From Welwitschia mirabilis (taxonomy: Eukaryota; Gnetophyta; Gnetopsida; Welwitschiales): 64,000 bases of DNA. The notes under the pieces were generated by a model that did no database searches, was not told the DNA's origin, and was given only the letters and a program-made list of their open reading frames with translations. Below are positions 36,178 to 47,123 of the stretch, piece after piece (the stretch's first letter is position 1; each line of letters opens with the position of its first letter). Made by a program: the position numbers and the translations under genes. The stretch is taken from the NCBI GenBank assembly GCA_051453625.1, contig JBOZIK010000001.1, positions 249,488,483 to 249,552,482 on the forward strand, read 5' to 3'.

Positions 36178-39100
36178 CCAAGATTAGAAAATCTCTTTAA
36201 TCATTTAGATAACTAATAGGTTTTAGAAGTTAAATAAAAATAAATAACTCTAGTTTGAAATTATGAAAGTCTTTGTAAAATAAATAAAACTAGAAATAAT
36301 TGCATGATATTTCTTTTATATTATTTGGAGTTATTATTGTGAAGCTATAGTTAATGTTGCACTTTATTATTTCTTATGCATGTTTATCTAATTGATGTAG
36401 TCTAACCTTAGATATTTTGAGTTAACTTAAATTTAAATGCAGCTTAACATATATATCTTCTCTCAGTCATATTTATTTATGCAATAGTTATGATGTGTAA
36501 TGCTTATGTTATTTTATTTCATGTAGTTTAATTTAATTTGTAGATATTATATTATTGTTTAAACCTAGTGGTCAAACATGAAAAGGAAGGGTTAAGGGAT
36601 TCTAAACTTCTTCTAGTAAAACTAACTCTATTATCAGTTTACTATTAGTTCTTGTTTACAAATACCCAATCCCTTATTATTAGAGTTATATTGTATAGCT
36701 TGATTATGTGGAGCCTCAGCCAGATAGGAGTACTTGGATTTTTTTAAGATCAAGTGTGGTCCCCAACCCTTTCTTTTAATTCTTGCATGTCATGTTATTT
36801 CTTGTATTTTGTAATTTTAATGCTATAATATGCCTTGTATATTGTGGGTGCTGATGTGCCATATAATCTCATAGTTTTTTGTAACTCTTATGTTAGTTTA
36901 CTATGAGTCTTGTTAAGTCTGAGTTTGTGAGTACCTTGTAAAACCTTTAGTAAACTTATTGATAACTTTATCATGTGTCTTCTCTTAAGTAGATCTTTTT
37001 GTGAGACTTGTATTGGAATTCCTTGATGATCATTAACCTATGTAAATTAAATTAAGAAATTAATACTAGCTAGGTTAACCTTGTGTACAAACTTTAGAGA
37101 GTATAACTCTTTTTTAGATGTCCTAAGGCCATGGAACCAGACTACCAAGGCCGAAAGATTGTGCACACCTTTAATGTTTTACCCCCTTCCTCGCAGGGTG
37201 CATGTTGGATTACTTGACTGAGATTCGATAATTGTAAATAAGATAATGTAAACTAATAGTGATCTTGCTCATGTCTCTTATTCTGAACCTTTAACTTTTC
37301 TTGAAAACCTTTTTTCCCAACCTATTCCTTGTTGTGGATCATACTGGGAATTATAGTGAATTGCAATTCTCACACCACTTATGCTTGTGCAGGAGTAAAT
37401 GCAAATGAAAAGGCAAGTAAGAGCTAGTGGTCTTTTTTGTCTAGGTGTCTTCTACATGTCCATTTAGTTATCATATAGTTATTTGTGATTATGTTATGCT
37501 TTAATTTCACTCGCATGTTTGTCATATATAATAGTTGATGAAACTATGAACTACAGTATGATGTTTCTAAGTATCTTTTTTTGTTAGATATATCTAATGT
37601 GATCTTACATTTAGTACTTGTTTTCTTGTAACTAAATGTTATTACTCTATGCTATCATTGATTTTAGTTATGGTTTTGATTCTAAAAGTTAACCCCTTTT
37701 TAGTGTTGACATCATGAGGATAAGTCAAGGAGTTAATAAAAAGTCCTAATAAATTTCCCCTTTTGTAAGGTTAAAAGGCACATTACTGGTAATAATCTTG
37801 AGTAAGCTAATTAAAAAGAGAAGATTTGAAGTTAAGTGCAGGATTTAAAATTATATCTACTAAATCACCATTCACTTTAAGTTATTACAACAACGTATTT
37901 AGAGTGAGATGTAGGGTTCAACCCTCATCAACTATAGTTTTAGCCTTTAAAACGCAATGACAAAGGTTTCAATTTGGGTAACTTGGTATATTTTATTTTA
38001 TTTTCTTTCTTTCTGCAATTTGTTTTTACTCTCCAGAACCGCCTTTCTGATATGATGCCCAATTCTGTGATCCGACTGCGGCCTCCCGCCCCTCCGCCTT
38101 AAGTTCTGTGAATGTTCCCTCATCATTCAGCCTCTTCTGCTTATGCTCTGAATCTTTCCATTCATAGTTCTGTTGCCCTAGCTGACACCACTGTGCCCTT
38201 CCTTCTCCTTGCCTGCAGTCTTCTCCACCAATCTGTGCCTTGCCCTGTGCACCTGTGCTTACTATCTGTTGCCCTAGCCGACACCACTTCGCCCTTCCTC
38301 CTCCTTGCCTGCAGTCTTCTCCACCAATCTGCGCCTTGCCCTGTGCACCTGTGCTTTCTGTATGTGCCTTACCGAGAACTGTGAAACACTGCCTTCTCCG
38401 CCGATCGTACATTTTCGGATTACCCTATGCATTTTGCTGTCTTGGGCCCCTGTGGGTCTAAACCCTACACGCTCCTTGCCTGCGCTCAGCACCCTACTCT
38501 CACATGCGTTGCTTTTTGCTTACTATTTGACCCTCCTCCTGCTGGTGCACCATCTGTGCCTCTTCGCAACACTGCCTGCTCTGTAATTCTGTGCTGTTTG
38601 CATAGTCCTTCTGCCTTCTGTCTGTCGTCTGCCATCAGTCTCTTCCTCCACCCACCAATAGACTGAAGGAACCCCTCACTTTTTTCTTTCTCCCTATGCC
38701 TGAAATTGCTTTACTCACAGTCCTGAGAGTTCTCAAGAACAGATCCCAATAATGTAACAGATAGCAAACTAGCTGAACCGGTTAGCAGCTAGTGGTTAAG
38801 GACCTTCTTAAAAAGTCCCAAGTTTGAGTCTAGCTATGGGCAATAACAAAAATAAAATTTTCTTCTTCGTGGTATAGTTCACCTAGACTTTCCCTTAAAT
38901 AAATTTCAAATTGGAACTTATTAAAATTTTACCTATTAGACCTCATTCCTATATTAATAACTGTAAAAATTTAGGGAGTGCCTTGCTAAAGTAAAAACTT
39001 CAATTAAATATGTAATTTCACATAAACTAATAAAGAGCTTTCACAATTGGATATTTTGTATGATGCTAACGCTAGAAACTCTTACATTACAGCCATGTTA

Positions 39101-39243
39101 TTATTTATTTAGATAAATAAATCCTTAAATATTAATCTAGGATATAATATCCAAATTATCATGGTTTACACCTAAACTTGGTCTGATGTTGATCACTTCA
39201 TTTCCAATTAAACTAGCTCAGTGTGAAAATTTCGAGTGTTATA
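36159..39243 (+). repeat. 3' LTR of element H (3,085 bp)
   Basis: It runs from TGTCACGTCTAGAGC to TTCGAGTGTTATA (the CA end is now TA). It contains a GC-rich, pyrimidine-rich island at about 38,040-38,690 that stands out from the AT-rich surroundings, preceded by TATATTTTATTTTATTTTC, a possible TATA region. Open frames on both strands at 38,026-38,666 are by-products of the island and match no protein I know. Confidence 0.85.
38171..38362. repeat. 96-bp tandem duplication in the 3' LTR of element H
   Basis: Two copies of a 96-bp unit beginning TGTTGCCCTAGC start at 38,171 and 38,267 and differ at only a few positions. The 5' LTR has one recognisable, degraded copy, followed by unrelated sequence. 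Confidence 0.85.
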
Positions 39244-39950
39244 AAAGTAGATGCATCTATGGTTTTACATTCCTCATTAAAAATGCACAAGAATGATGGC
39301 TTCGATGCCAATAAAACTTAAATAAAAAATTCACTTAGAAGAATTTGTTTAAAAGAATTCAAGCAGAGGTTTATTCTTGATGACTTTATTAAAGATCAGA
39401 TGATTGAGTTATAATGCTTATGTCTAGGGGAATATCCATTGGATGAACATTAGTCAAAATTCCAATGCTTGATGAAGTATTTGAAAATTCTTAGAGAAGC
39501 ATCTTATTAAATTTTTTATTATCATACTTTCATTAAACATCAAAAGCATTCTACATTTCATAGAAATTAAATCAATTGAAATTATTATAAGAAGATGTGG
39601 TACTAACTTGAAGAATAGGATAATAGATGGATAGATAAATAGCCTAATCAAGTAACTAACGTCTACTAGAAATCAACCTCTACATGATGGATTCCAAGGC
39701 ATCATCATCTATCATGAATGTAAGAAGGAAGAACACATTGCTAAAATTACCATTTTAAGTATTAAAGTGCTTCTCCTTCCACATAAAACTAGCCTCAAGG
39801 ATAGTGATGTCAAGTACTACTTATAAAACATCTATACATTGCTCTGCATGAAAGAATGTAGGTGATAGGAATCCATCCATTAAGGAGTTAATGCTTGAGA
39901 CTGCACTCCATCTAGTGGAGAGTAAATGATTAAGGATGAACTACAAATTT
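39244..39950 (+). pseudogene. gag-like remnant of element G, right of the gypsy insertion
   Basis: A zinc-knuckle-like IIIYHECKKEEHIAKIT lies at about 39,700-39,750 on the plus strand. It keeps Cys-x4-His spacing, with the first Cys now Tyr and the last position Thr. Stop-broken sequence before it fits a Gag C-terminal region. Its place just upstream of the polypurine tract means nothing of pol lies between. Assignment rests on this one motif and on position. Confidence 0.45.
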
Positions 39951-39963
39951 AAAAGAGAGGCAA
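39951..39963 (+). promoter_or_regulatory. Polypurine tract of element G
   Basis: AAAAGAGAGGCAA directly precedes the right LTR (TGTAATTCTC). Confidence 0.65.
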
Positions 39964-40320
39964 TGTAATTCTCTAAAATCATTTTAATTATGTGATTATT
40001 ATTAAATGTAATTAAAAGCATAATTATTCTATAAGAAAAGGGTGTAACCCTTAAATTGTAATTATATTACTTCATTTTTGTTCTGAAGCCTATGGCATTA
40101 TGTAGGAGTGGATAGATTGAGTAAATGTAACTAATAAAAACCTTGGCTAATCCCTAAGGTCCCTAGGATAAGGGGCTAAGGTTACAGTCTGAATCTTTAC
40201 CTTTGACCACACTTCATTTGTGCCAAATTGATATATTTTCAAGGTTCTTATTCTTTAATTTCTAATGTTCTTAATTAAAATATGAAGTTGAATTCTAGTT
40301 GAGTAATTTAGAACTTTACA
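39964..40320 (+). repeat. 3' LTR of element G (357 bp)
   Basis: It is the partner of 24,691-25,069. It starts TGTAATTC and ends CTTTACA. Confidence 0.7.
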
Positions 40321-40500
40321 CAAGCTATTACCTTATCTAGAACATAGTGGTTTATTAATATCACTTATTCATTTGTTCCATCTACATAAGGAAAATGGTA
40401 AATATGATATTATCTCATTCATTAAATTGTTATTAAAGTTTAATTATGCTATTTCCATGTGATAGAATTCCCTTAAAATTAAAAGAATTTTCTACAAGAT
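40321..40500 (-). pseudogene. TNP2-like CACTA transposase, part upstream of element G
   Basis: The minus strand reads HFPYVDGTNE, stop, VILINHYVLDKVIA up to the LTR edge. Across element G it continues in the same sense with LDKNYDKIHVC at about 24,650-24,688. This fits the family order (FP-G-LP, Y-KK, L-Y-KIHAC). A CTTGTAG acceptor-like site at about 40,494-40,500 and a GTAAGT donor-like site near 40,610 could bound an intron, but this is weak. Confidence 0.65.
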
Positions 40501-42830
40501 AAAAAAATATTACTTAAAAAAGTGTGCATTAGAAGTTGAAGTAACAAAAGAAGCATAAGAGGGAGCTTATTTTTTACGTAAATATATTAATCATCACACA
40601 TATCATACTTACCCCTACAATGTTTGTACTGCTAATTTATGTTATGATGGAAGTACTTACATACTAGGAAGCCTATTGGAATATTGAAAGTTATAACTGT
40701 ATAATTATATAATGTATTATGAGTATCATATAATGATGATGGAAATAAAGTTATATATGAATACTAATTTATCATTTTACTATGTTGTCAGGTAATAAAT
40801 TTCTAAAATTCATTAGTTATACATGTAATGATTTAGTAAAAAAATTGTAATCTTTGATGTTATGATAAATACTCACGTTAATAATAAAAGAAAGGGAATA
40901 TTTAGATCCTTATAGCTTTTCACCTTCTGCATTTTGGACTCATATATGATTCTTATTTTGGAATTATGTCTCTAAATAAATTTACTTTATGAGTTTAAGT
41001 TACCATTAATAAGATTTATTAAACTTAAAAAATTTGAGGTAAAAAACTAAAGATTTTGAAATAGAAGAAAAAATTATGTAAAATTTTTACCATGTGGATA
41101 TAGAAGTTTTCTTACCTCTTCACACAAAAACTCATAATGTGGAAGCCTTAAAAAATGCAGGGAAATAGTTTTACTACTATATATAGGAAATTTTGTAGAT
41201 TTATTTTACTACATGTCCTCTTATAGAGATTTAAAAAAGGAAAAACTAATTTTTTAAATGTAGAGATCATGCTCTGAGCCTTTACAAAATGAAATGTATA
41301 CTTAACATGATAATTTAACCTACGGAAGCAAATCAAGTATAAATAATTCAAATTAAAGCATAAAGAAATCTCATGGGCTAAATTGCATATATAGCAAAAT
41401 CACACTAGTATTGAATTAATAGAATACTTCACATTAATTTATATAAAAATATTAATAATGTCTTATCAAAATATCACTTTACATGATAAACAACTATTTT
41501 TTAAATGTGACATACAAGTAATTATAACACATGACTAAATATTATCATAAAGAACTTTATGTGTAAAAATGTCATTTCTCAAGATGTGAAAAAAAAATAT
41601 AATAAAATAAAATAAAATAGTATTTTATAAAAATTCACTAAGATTATTAAGATCATCTATATCTCAAACAAATATGTAAGAGAGTTTAATTAGTTGAATT
41701 TACCAAAAACATTTTCATATAAAAACATTTCCTTTAAATGTTTACTATTTAAAATCATTTAACATGGATATAATTATGTAATTCAAATATCACATTCCAT
41801 TCTATATAAAATATACAACATTCTAGAATCAAATATAATGCTTAAAAGACTATATTTCTCAAATCGACATGGCAAACCATTTAATTTAGTAAGGGTTTCA
41901 CTAAATTTTTGATGGATTTGACTTGAAAGATAACTCTTTACTTACCATGAAATGAGTTATAAAGGCATTACAAAATCTAAGTTAGGTTCCAAATTAATAC
42001 GTAATTAATAACAACCATCATGTGAATGTTTATAAAATCAAAGTGAAACTTAGTTTAATTGATAAAATAAGTAAAAGGAAGAAAAGAGAGAAAAGGAAAT
42101 GAGAAAATTCAAAAGAACTAACTTAGAAAATCTTAAAAACTTCAAAATATTTAAAATATATCCTTTAATAAGTTTTTAAAATCAAATATTCAAGATTAAC
42201 TAGAATCAATTAAAATGAATAGAAATAATTCATCTTCAAAAAACTACTAAAATTATAGTTAATCCTAATTTAACCTAGAATATTTGAAAAACTAAAAAAC
42301 TTGATAAAAAATGGATTATATATTATAAAAGTAGTTAAAAATATTGTATAATAGGATTTTTAAAGTTTTAAAATACATTAATAATGACCAAGAAATTCAC
42401 TTCACAAAATCGAGAAAATTAATATTTTATTATTTAGAAGTTTAAAACAACTTTAATTACAGATTATTAAAAAAGGGGGTTTTATAAACCAATTTGGTGT
42501 TTTGAGTAATTAACGAAGTAATTTTATAAATCATGATAGAAAGCAACTAATAAAATTTCAAAACCCTAGGACTTGTAAAAAAAACATTATGTATAAATTA
42601 AGCATGAAATTCACTATTCTACTTTGACTTTGAGAAGAGAAGAAATAAGAGAGAATAATTCATGCTAAGAGAAGTAATTTTGACAATAAAAACATATTTA
42701 TAAGTTAATATACTACTATTGAAAAGGACAAATTAGAAATTCATCATCAGTTGTCTCACAAGAAAGGTAAAATCATGAGAAAATTTACTGGAGAAATGAA
42801 AAGAATGGAGGGAAGAAAAGAGAGGAAGAA
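40501..42830. other. AT-rich stretch between CACTA remnant and element C, no gene seen
   Basis: It is perhaps the remaining 5' part of the CACTA element. No transposase-associated domain, terminal repeat or host gene was recognised. A short AATAA-type microsatellite lies at about 41,600-41,618. Confidence 0.5.
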
Positions 42831-42835
42831 TGAAA
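42831..42835. repeat. Target-site duplication of the C-D array, left copy (TGAAA)
   Basis: It is identical to 55,013-55,017 at the far end of the two-element array. Confidence 0.7.
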
Positions 42836-44076
42836 TGAAATTCCTGAAAGGGGGGAATAGGAGTAATGATCACTTTAAATCCAAAACTCAATTATAAAAT
42901 GAAATTAATAAGCTTTGCAAATAAAAACTAAATTTGTGAAAAATAGCAAAACAAACAAGTAATTATCCCACAAGATTTATAGTGGTTCTGCAATGTGCCT
43001 ATTCCACTCTTCAAGGAAAGACAAGATGTCATATTCCTTGGTTTCCTTATCACTCTTAAACTAATGATTTTCTATTTGATCATCAATTCCTCTTATAATA
43101 GTGATGAATTTATAGACTTACCATCAACCTCACATATAATAGTATTGATTTTCTAGGATTATCATCAACCTCAGACATAATAGTGATGATTTTCTAGGCT
43201 TATCATTAACATCTCATACTTGAAGTCTTTTAATGGCTCAAAGTCAATCACAGAAAGAATAGAAGAACAATGAGATATGTAACAAGCACAAATGCAATAG
43301 TGTAGTATCTACTTCAAATGGATAAACAAGATAGAATCACAAATCACAAATAGATCACCAAATATTGGTTTGAGTTCTCTTCACAAAACTATATATGCCT
43401 TTTGTATTTCATTTAATCTTAAAAAAACAGGTTTTGCCCCTTTTATAGAAAAGGAAGAAATAGTTATTAAAGAGAAAACCTAAACAATTATTCCAATTCA
43501 TGTTAATTTGATATTCCAATCAAATTATATTTCCAATCCCATTGAATAATGCCCCAAAAGAGAATAGCCTCTAAAAATCACTATGCTTTTATCCAAAGAA
43601 GACCATTTTTCCAATGGTTTGAAGGAAGAACACCTATCTTAAGAATGGGAGTCATCCTTACTCCTAAGGAATATACGTCCATAATCAAGGTAGTACAGAT
43701 ATCTTCACTACAAGAAGTATGAGGACATCTACCCTCAAAGGGAATGGACATCTACATCTACCATAGGTGTAGACTAGTAAAAATCTAAATGGAAGGGGGA
43801 TGTCTAGGTTATTTGAAGTGGGGACATTTGCACCTTAGACTTGTCAATCATGTTTCCTATAAGGAGAAGGGACATCCATCCTATTTGAATGGGAATATCT
43901 AGGTCTTAAACCTATCATAAACACAAATTACCCATAAGTAGAGGTGACATCCATCCTATTTTAAGTGGGGACATCCACATGTAAAGGTTGTCTTTTTAAC
44001 ATGACTATGATAAACGATGATCATCTTTTCACTTGATTCTCATGCCTATTGATATCACTAAAACCTTATACTTATA
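42836..44076 (-). repeat. 3' LTR of element C (1,241 bp)
   Basis: It is homologous to 53,783-55,012. It carries repeated GGGGACATCCA/GGATGTC-like motifs at 43,660-43,990, the counterpart of the GTCGACC motifs of A and B. Confidence 0.8.
43075..43215 (-). repeat. About 42-bp tandem repeat in the LTR of C (3 copies)
   Basis: Three copies of a unit containing AATAGTGATGATTTTCTAGG and CTTATCATCAACCTC follow each other. The same block is in the D LTR at 54,025-54,165. Confidence 0.75.
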
Positions 44077-44090
44077 ATCTCCCATTTTTC
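44077..44090 (-). promoter_or_regulatory. Polypurine tract of element C
   Basis: The minus strand reads GAAAAATGGGAGAT directly before the LTR start. Confidence 0.65.
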
Positions 44091-44495
44091 AATGATGACA
44101 AATCCATTAATTTGAAGAACTTATTTAAAATAACCTTGTCTTGAGTTTAATAACTAGCTCCTCTTGATTTTGATATCCTAGTTAGAATGAGATAAAGATA
44201 CAACCATTGTATCTTATATACTCTTTGCATTCCTTCCTCTTTTGGCATTATTGATTTTGAAAGAAAAATAAGTAATACACAAAAATACCCATGAAAAGCA
44301 TATGTACAGGAGAATAATAAACATACATCATGAAAATAATAGATTTCAAATTAATCATTAATGAAAAAGATGATTTACATATTTATTAGTTTGAAGTACT
44401 TAAGAGTAAACTTGAATTGACAAGCATACAAACACAGACATAAGAAGATAAAGACACAACGAAGATGCAAGGATTAAATAAAGATGAAGATACTT

Positions 44496-45520
44496 TTAAC
44501 TAGATTTCATCACATTTCCAATGCTACTATTGCTGTAAGAAGTGGATGACACCTCTAACCTGAGATCAAGAAGAGCTTTCTTTATCTCAGATAATTAATA
44601 TAAGATTCATTTAAGCCACTTGCTGATTGAGGAAGTATCCCTTGAAGACTTAGGTCTTATGCACTTGAACTGACTAGCAAGAGAAGAAGCTGAGGCTGTA
44701 AGAGCTGTGCCTTTTATAATTCTCATTCGGATAAGAGAGGACCCATCAAATGGCTTTAGCAGTTTTAGAATTTCATCGTTAACCTTTGGTAGAGATGCCT
44801 AGTTATGATACATCTTAGTGATAAGGCCTCCATAGGAAAATGCTACTAAATCCATAGATGTATAGGAAGCCATGTTTTGCAAAATCAGTTGAGGTAGGTT
44901 GAGTTAAATTCTTTGATCATAGTAATACATGAAATAAGCCCACAAAGGAGATACTTCATCATGTAGTTAAGCTTTAAAATGAGATTAATGGAGATAACAT
45001 GAAAGAGTATCTTGAACATTGGCTTCAAAAAGCAAGTGAAAATGGTAGTTTATCATTCCTTTTGTCTTTCACATAACACATCATTGAGCTTATTTCTAGG
45101 AACTAAACTATCTAAAACTAAAATTGAAGAGACATGCACATATTCTGCATAATCTAATGGAAAATCAGTGGCATCAAAAATTATTTCGAGGTTAATCTCA
45201 ATCTATACACCATAAAAATTTGAAACAAGCTAATTTTGCTCATGCTAATAGGAACTATTATAATAAAACATATGAATTAAATTCACCAAAGCACGAGTAT
45301 GAGGGTTTAGAATATAAGTCTGACCTAACTCTTTCAACATAAGTAGGAGATTAAAATAATATCTAAAAGTGTCCTACAAAATAACCCTTTTTGGAGTAAG
45401 AGGCTTTTTGTTGAAGCTTTAAGTCCACATTGCCTTTGCCTTATGAGTCATAAAAATAGGCTCTTCTTTCTTATATTTATCTCTCTCTTTTCTTAAAATA
45501 GGAGTCTTCTCTCTTGGTAT
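44496..45520 (-). pseudogene. Env-like ORF of element C
   Basis: It is homologous to the D copy, with the segments FNKKPLTPKRVIL, LKELGQTYILNPHTRALVNL and FPLDYAEYVHVSS. The start codon is ATA where D has ATG, and a net one-base shift plus several stops break it. The length is otherwise the same as D. See element D for the best-preserved copy. Confidence 0.55.
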
Positions 45521-46009
45521 GATGGAAACAAAGAAGAAGAAGAAAAGAAATAAGCTATTGAAGAAGGAAAAACTAGGAAAACATACTAAGAAACGAACAC
45601 TTATATCTGAGGACTGAATCATTAAAAAGTAATAAGATGATATAAAAGAAATAATGAATTAATTTATAGAGGCAAATGACCAAGGAGGGTTTCCATAGAA
45701 TAAAATATGAATTAACATCCACCAAGTACATGAACATTTGGCCTTTTAAGGGTAGACATCCAACCTCCACTTGGCCTAAGACTCACTCTTATATGGGTGG
45801 ACATTCATACTTCTGAGGGGGTGGATGTCTAGACCCCTAGATTGATAAAGAGTTTAACAAAAAGGATAAAAATAATAGGTTACTACATAAACAAAAACAA
45901 AACCACAAATGATACTAAAAAGGGGAAAACAATGCTCTTAATGCAATAAAAAACTTGATAAAATGTATAAATTTTGGTATTAAATTTAAAGATAAAAAAA
46001 TCATACCTT
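45521..46009 (-). other. Spacer between env-like ORF and pol remnant of C
   Basis: It contains GGACATCC/GGACATTC-type motifs at 45,720-45,830. No gene was recognised. Confidence 0.5.
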
Positions 46010-47100
46010 GGTTAGGCATGTTTCTATGACTAACTCAACCCTTGAAATCTCAAATCTTGCTTCTAAAAGTGGCTTTATAAACATGTATTCAAGTTATCTA
46101 ATTTTGTAATACATGATTAAAATGAATTATTATGAACATGGACATGAAAGTGTAAAACTCTTCCGCTTGATCTAGTTTGTACATCTTTACATGCTCCTTA
46201 ACATATTTAGATTGGTTAAGAAAAACATCATTCCTGAGCTATTCATATTGTAGGGCTAAAAATAGATTGAACTCTCTAAGAAAAATTTTATGCATAAACT
46301 TTTACAAATCAAGTATTATTTTTTCATTGATAGCCCCAAACTTTCTATAATTAGACCTCCATTTTTTAATGGTTAGTCTCTTTCTATTCTAAATATTTTT
46401 ATAAAGATGACAATCCTATCAAAAGAATCAATTTTAAAAAAGTAAATATTTAATTCTTGTATAGTAAATAAACTTATCAATCATCATAAAATATCTTTTA
46501 TCATTTATAATTTGAACTCTTCTAGACATAATTAAATCTAAGTGCAAGAACTCTACATGAATATGAATCACTTGCATAACCGCCTATCCCAAAGCAATAG
46601 TGGGACATGACTCCCTTATGATGGACCAGTGTATGTGTATGATTAGCATGGTGGTTGGTACATGTGTAAGGGTAATTGACTTATCAACAAATCCACCAAC
46701 TAAATCTACTAGATCCATATTGATTGGATGTGTTTTAGTAGCTATCCCTGTATGAGTGAGCTTTGCAAATAGACTTCCTTCCTCAAGTTAGGATGCAGTA
46801 AGCCTCATGAACATATAGATTGGAAACTAGAATGTGGACCTTGAGGGGATATCTTAGACTTGTTTTTAAAAGAGGAATTTATGATTTTGCCTATTTGACA
46901 TTATTCATATATGTTACAATTTGAAAAGCTAAGTTTGGATGAACCTTTAACTAACTCTGATTAAGAGATAGTCTTCAAGTTTGAAACATTTGAAATACCT
47001 TTTCTTCTATGCCTAAGAATTTCTTGACTTACTTAAGTGAAACCATACAACTATTTAGAATTAGACTTACCTCCTATAAACTACAAGTTTCCTATATTAT
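46010..47100 (-). pseudogene. Integrase fragment and RNase H tail of element C, with an insertion
   Basis: Near 46,900-47,000 the integrase zinc-binding end is recognisable (KLSFSN, CQIGKI). The start of the catalytic core follows at about 46,480-46,560 (LHLDL). Between them lies about 290 bases absent from D. After the core start, sequence similar to the D RNase H tail appears at 46,010-46,150. RT and most of integrase are missing. Confidence 0.6.
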
Positions 47101-47123
47101 GGGTAGTCAAAAGATCCTTATTG

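Larger units (their letters stand above)
28036..39243 (+). mobile_element. Element H: Ty3/gypsy chromovirus-like retrotransposon with long LTRs
   Basis: It has LTRs of 3.7 and 3.1 kb, a primer site at 31,742, gag, then protease-RT-RNase H-integrase, a polypurine tract and the 3' LTR. Integrase comes last, as in Ty3/gypsy. Flanking bases AAAGG (28,031-28,035) and AAAGT (39,244-39,248) are a one-mismatch target duplication. LTRs over 3 kb and a C-terminal chromodomain-like tail fit the Tekay/Del lineage, by inference. Every gene is broken. The span includes a duplicated stretch made by an assembly gap. Confidence 0.9.
24691..40320 (+). mobile_element. Element G: short-LTR retrotransposon, interrupted by gypsy element H
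   Basis: Homologous LTRs of 379 and 357 bp stand at 24,691-25,069 and 39,964-40,320. A primer site follows the first and a polypurine tract precedes the second. Without H (28,036-39,243) the element is about 4.4 kb. Its internal DNA holds a 1.9-kb tandem array and a Gag-type zinc-knuckle remnant but no pol, which fits a gag-only (TR-GAG-like) non-autonomous element. It lies in the CACTA transposase gene. The bases outside the LTRs (AAGAG left, CAAGC right) share only part of a target duplication. Confidence 0.7.
13600..40500 (-). mobile_element. CACTA (En/Spm) DNA transposon, split by nested LTR elements
   Basis: Pieces of one minus-strand CACTA coding region occur in the right order but far apart: TNP2 N-terminal part (40,321-40,500), TNP2 middle (23,955-24,690), TNP2 C-terminal part with DUF4218/DUF4216-like regions (15,255-17,315), then a Ptta/En/Spm ORF (13,615-14,360). 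The two large separations are exactly LTR elements F (17,316-23,954) and G (24,691-40,320). Removing them restores collinearity. Outer terminal repeats were not identified, so both ends are approximate. All parts contain stops. Confidence 0.75.

Noticed and set aside
38026-38666. Several overlapping open frames on both strands, one with a repeated GAQGKAQIGGEDCRQG segment
   Set aside because: The protein repeat is simply the 96-bp DNA duplication in the GC-rich LTR island. Open frames on both strands in a GC-rich patch are expected by chance.
41600-41618. AATAA-type microsatellite
   Set aside because: It is real but short and ordinary for AT-rich plant DNA.
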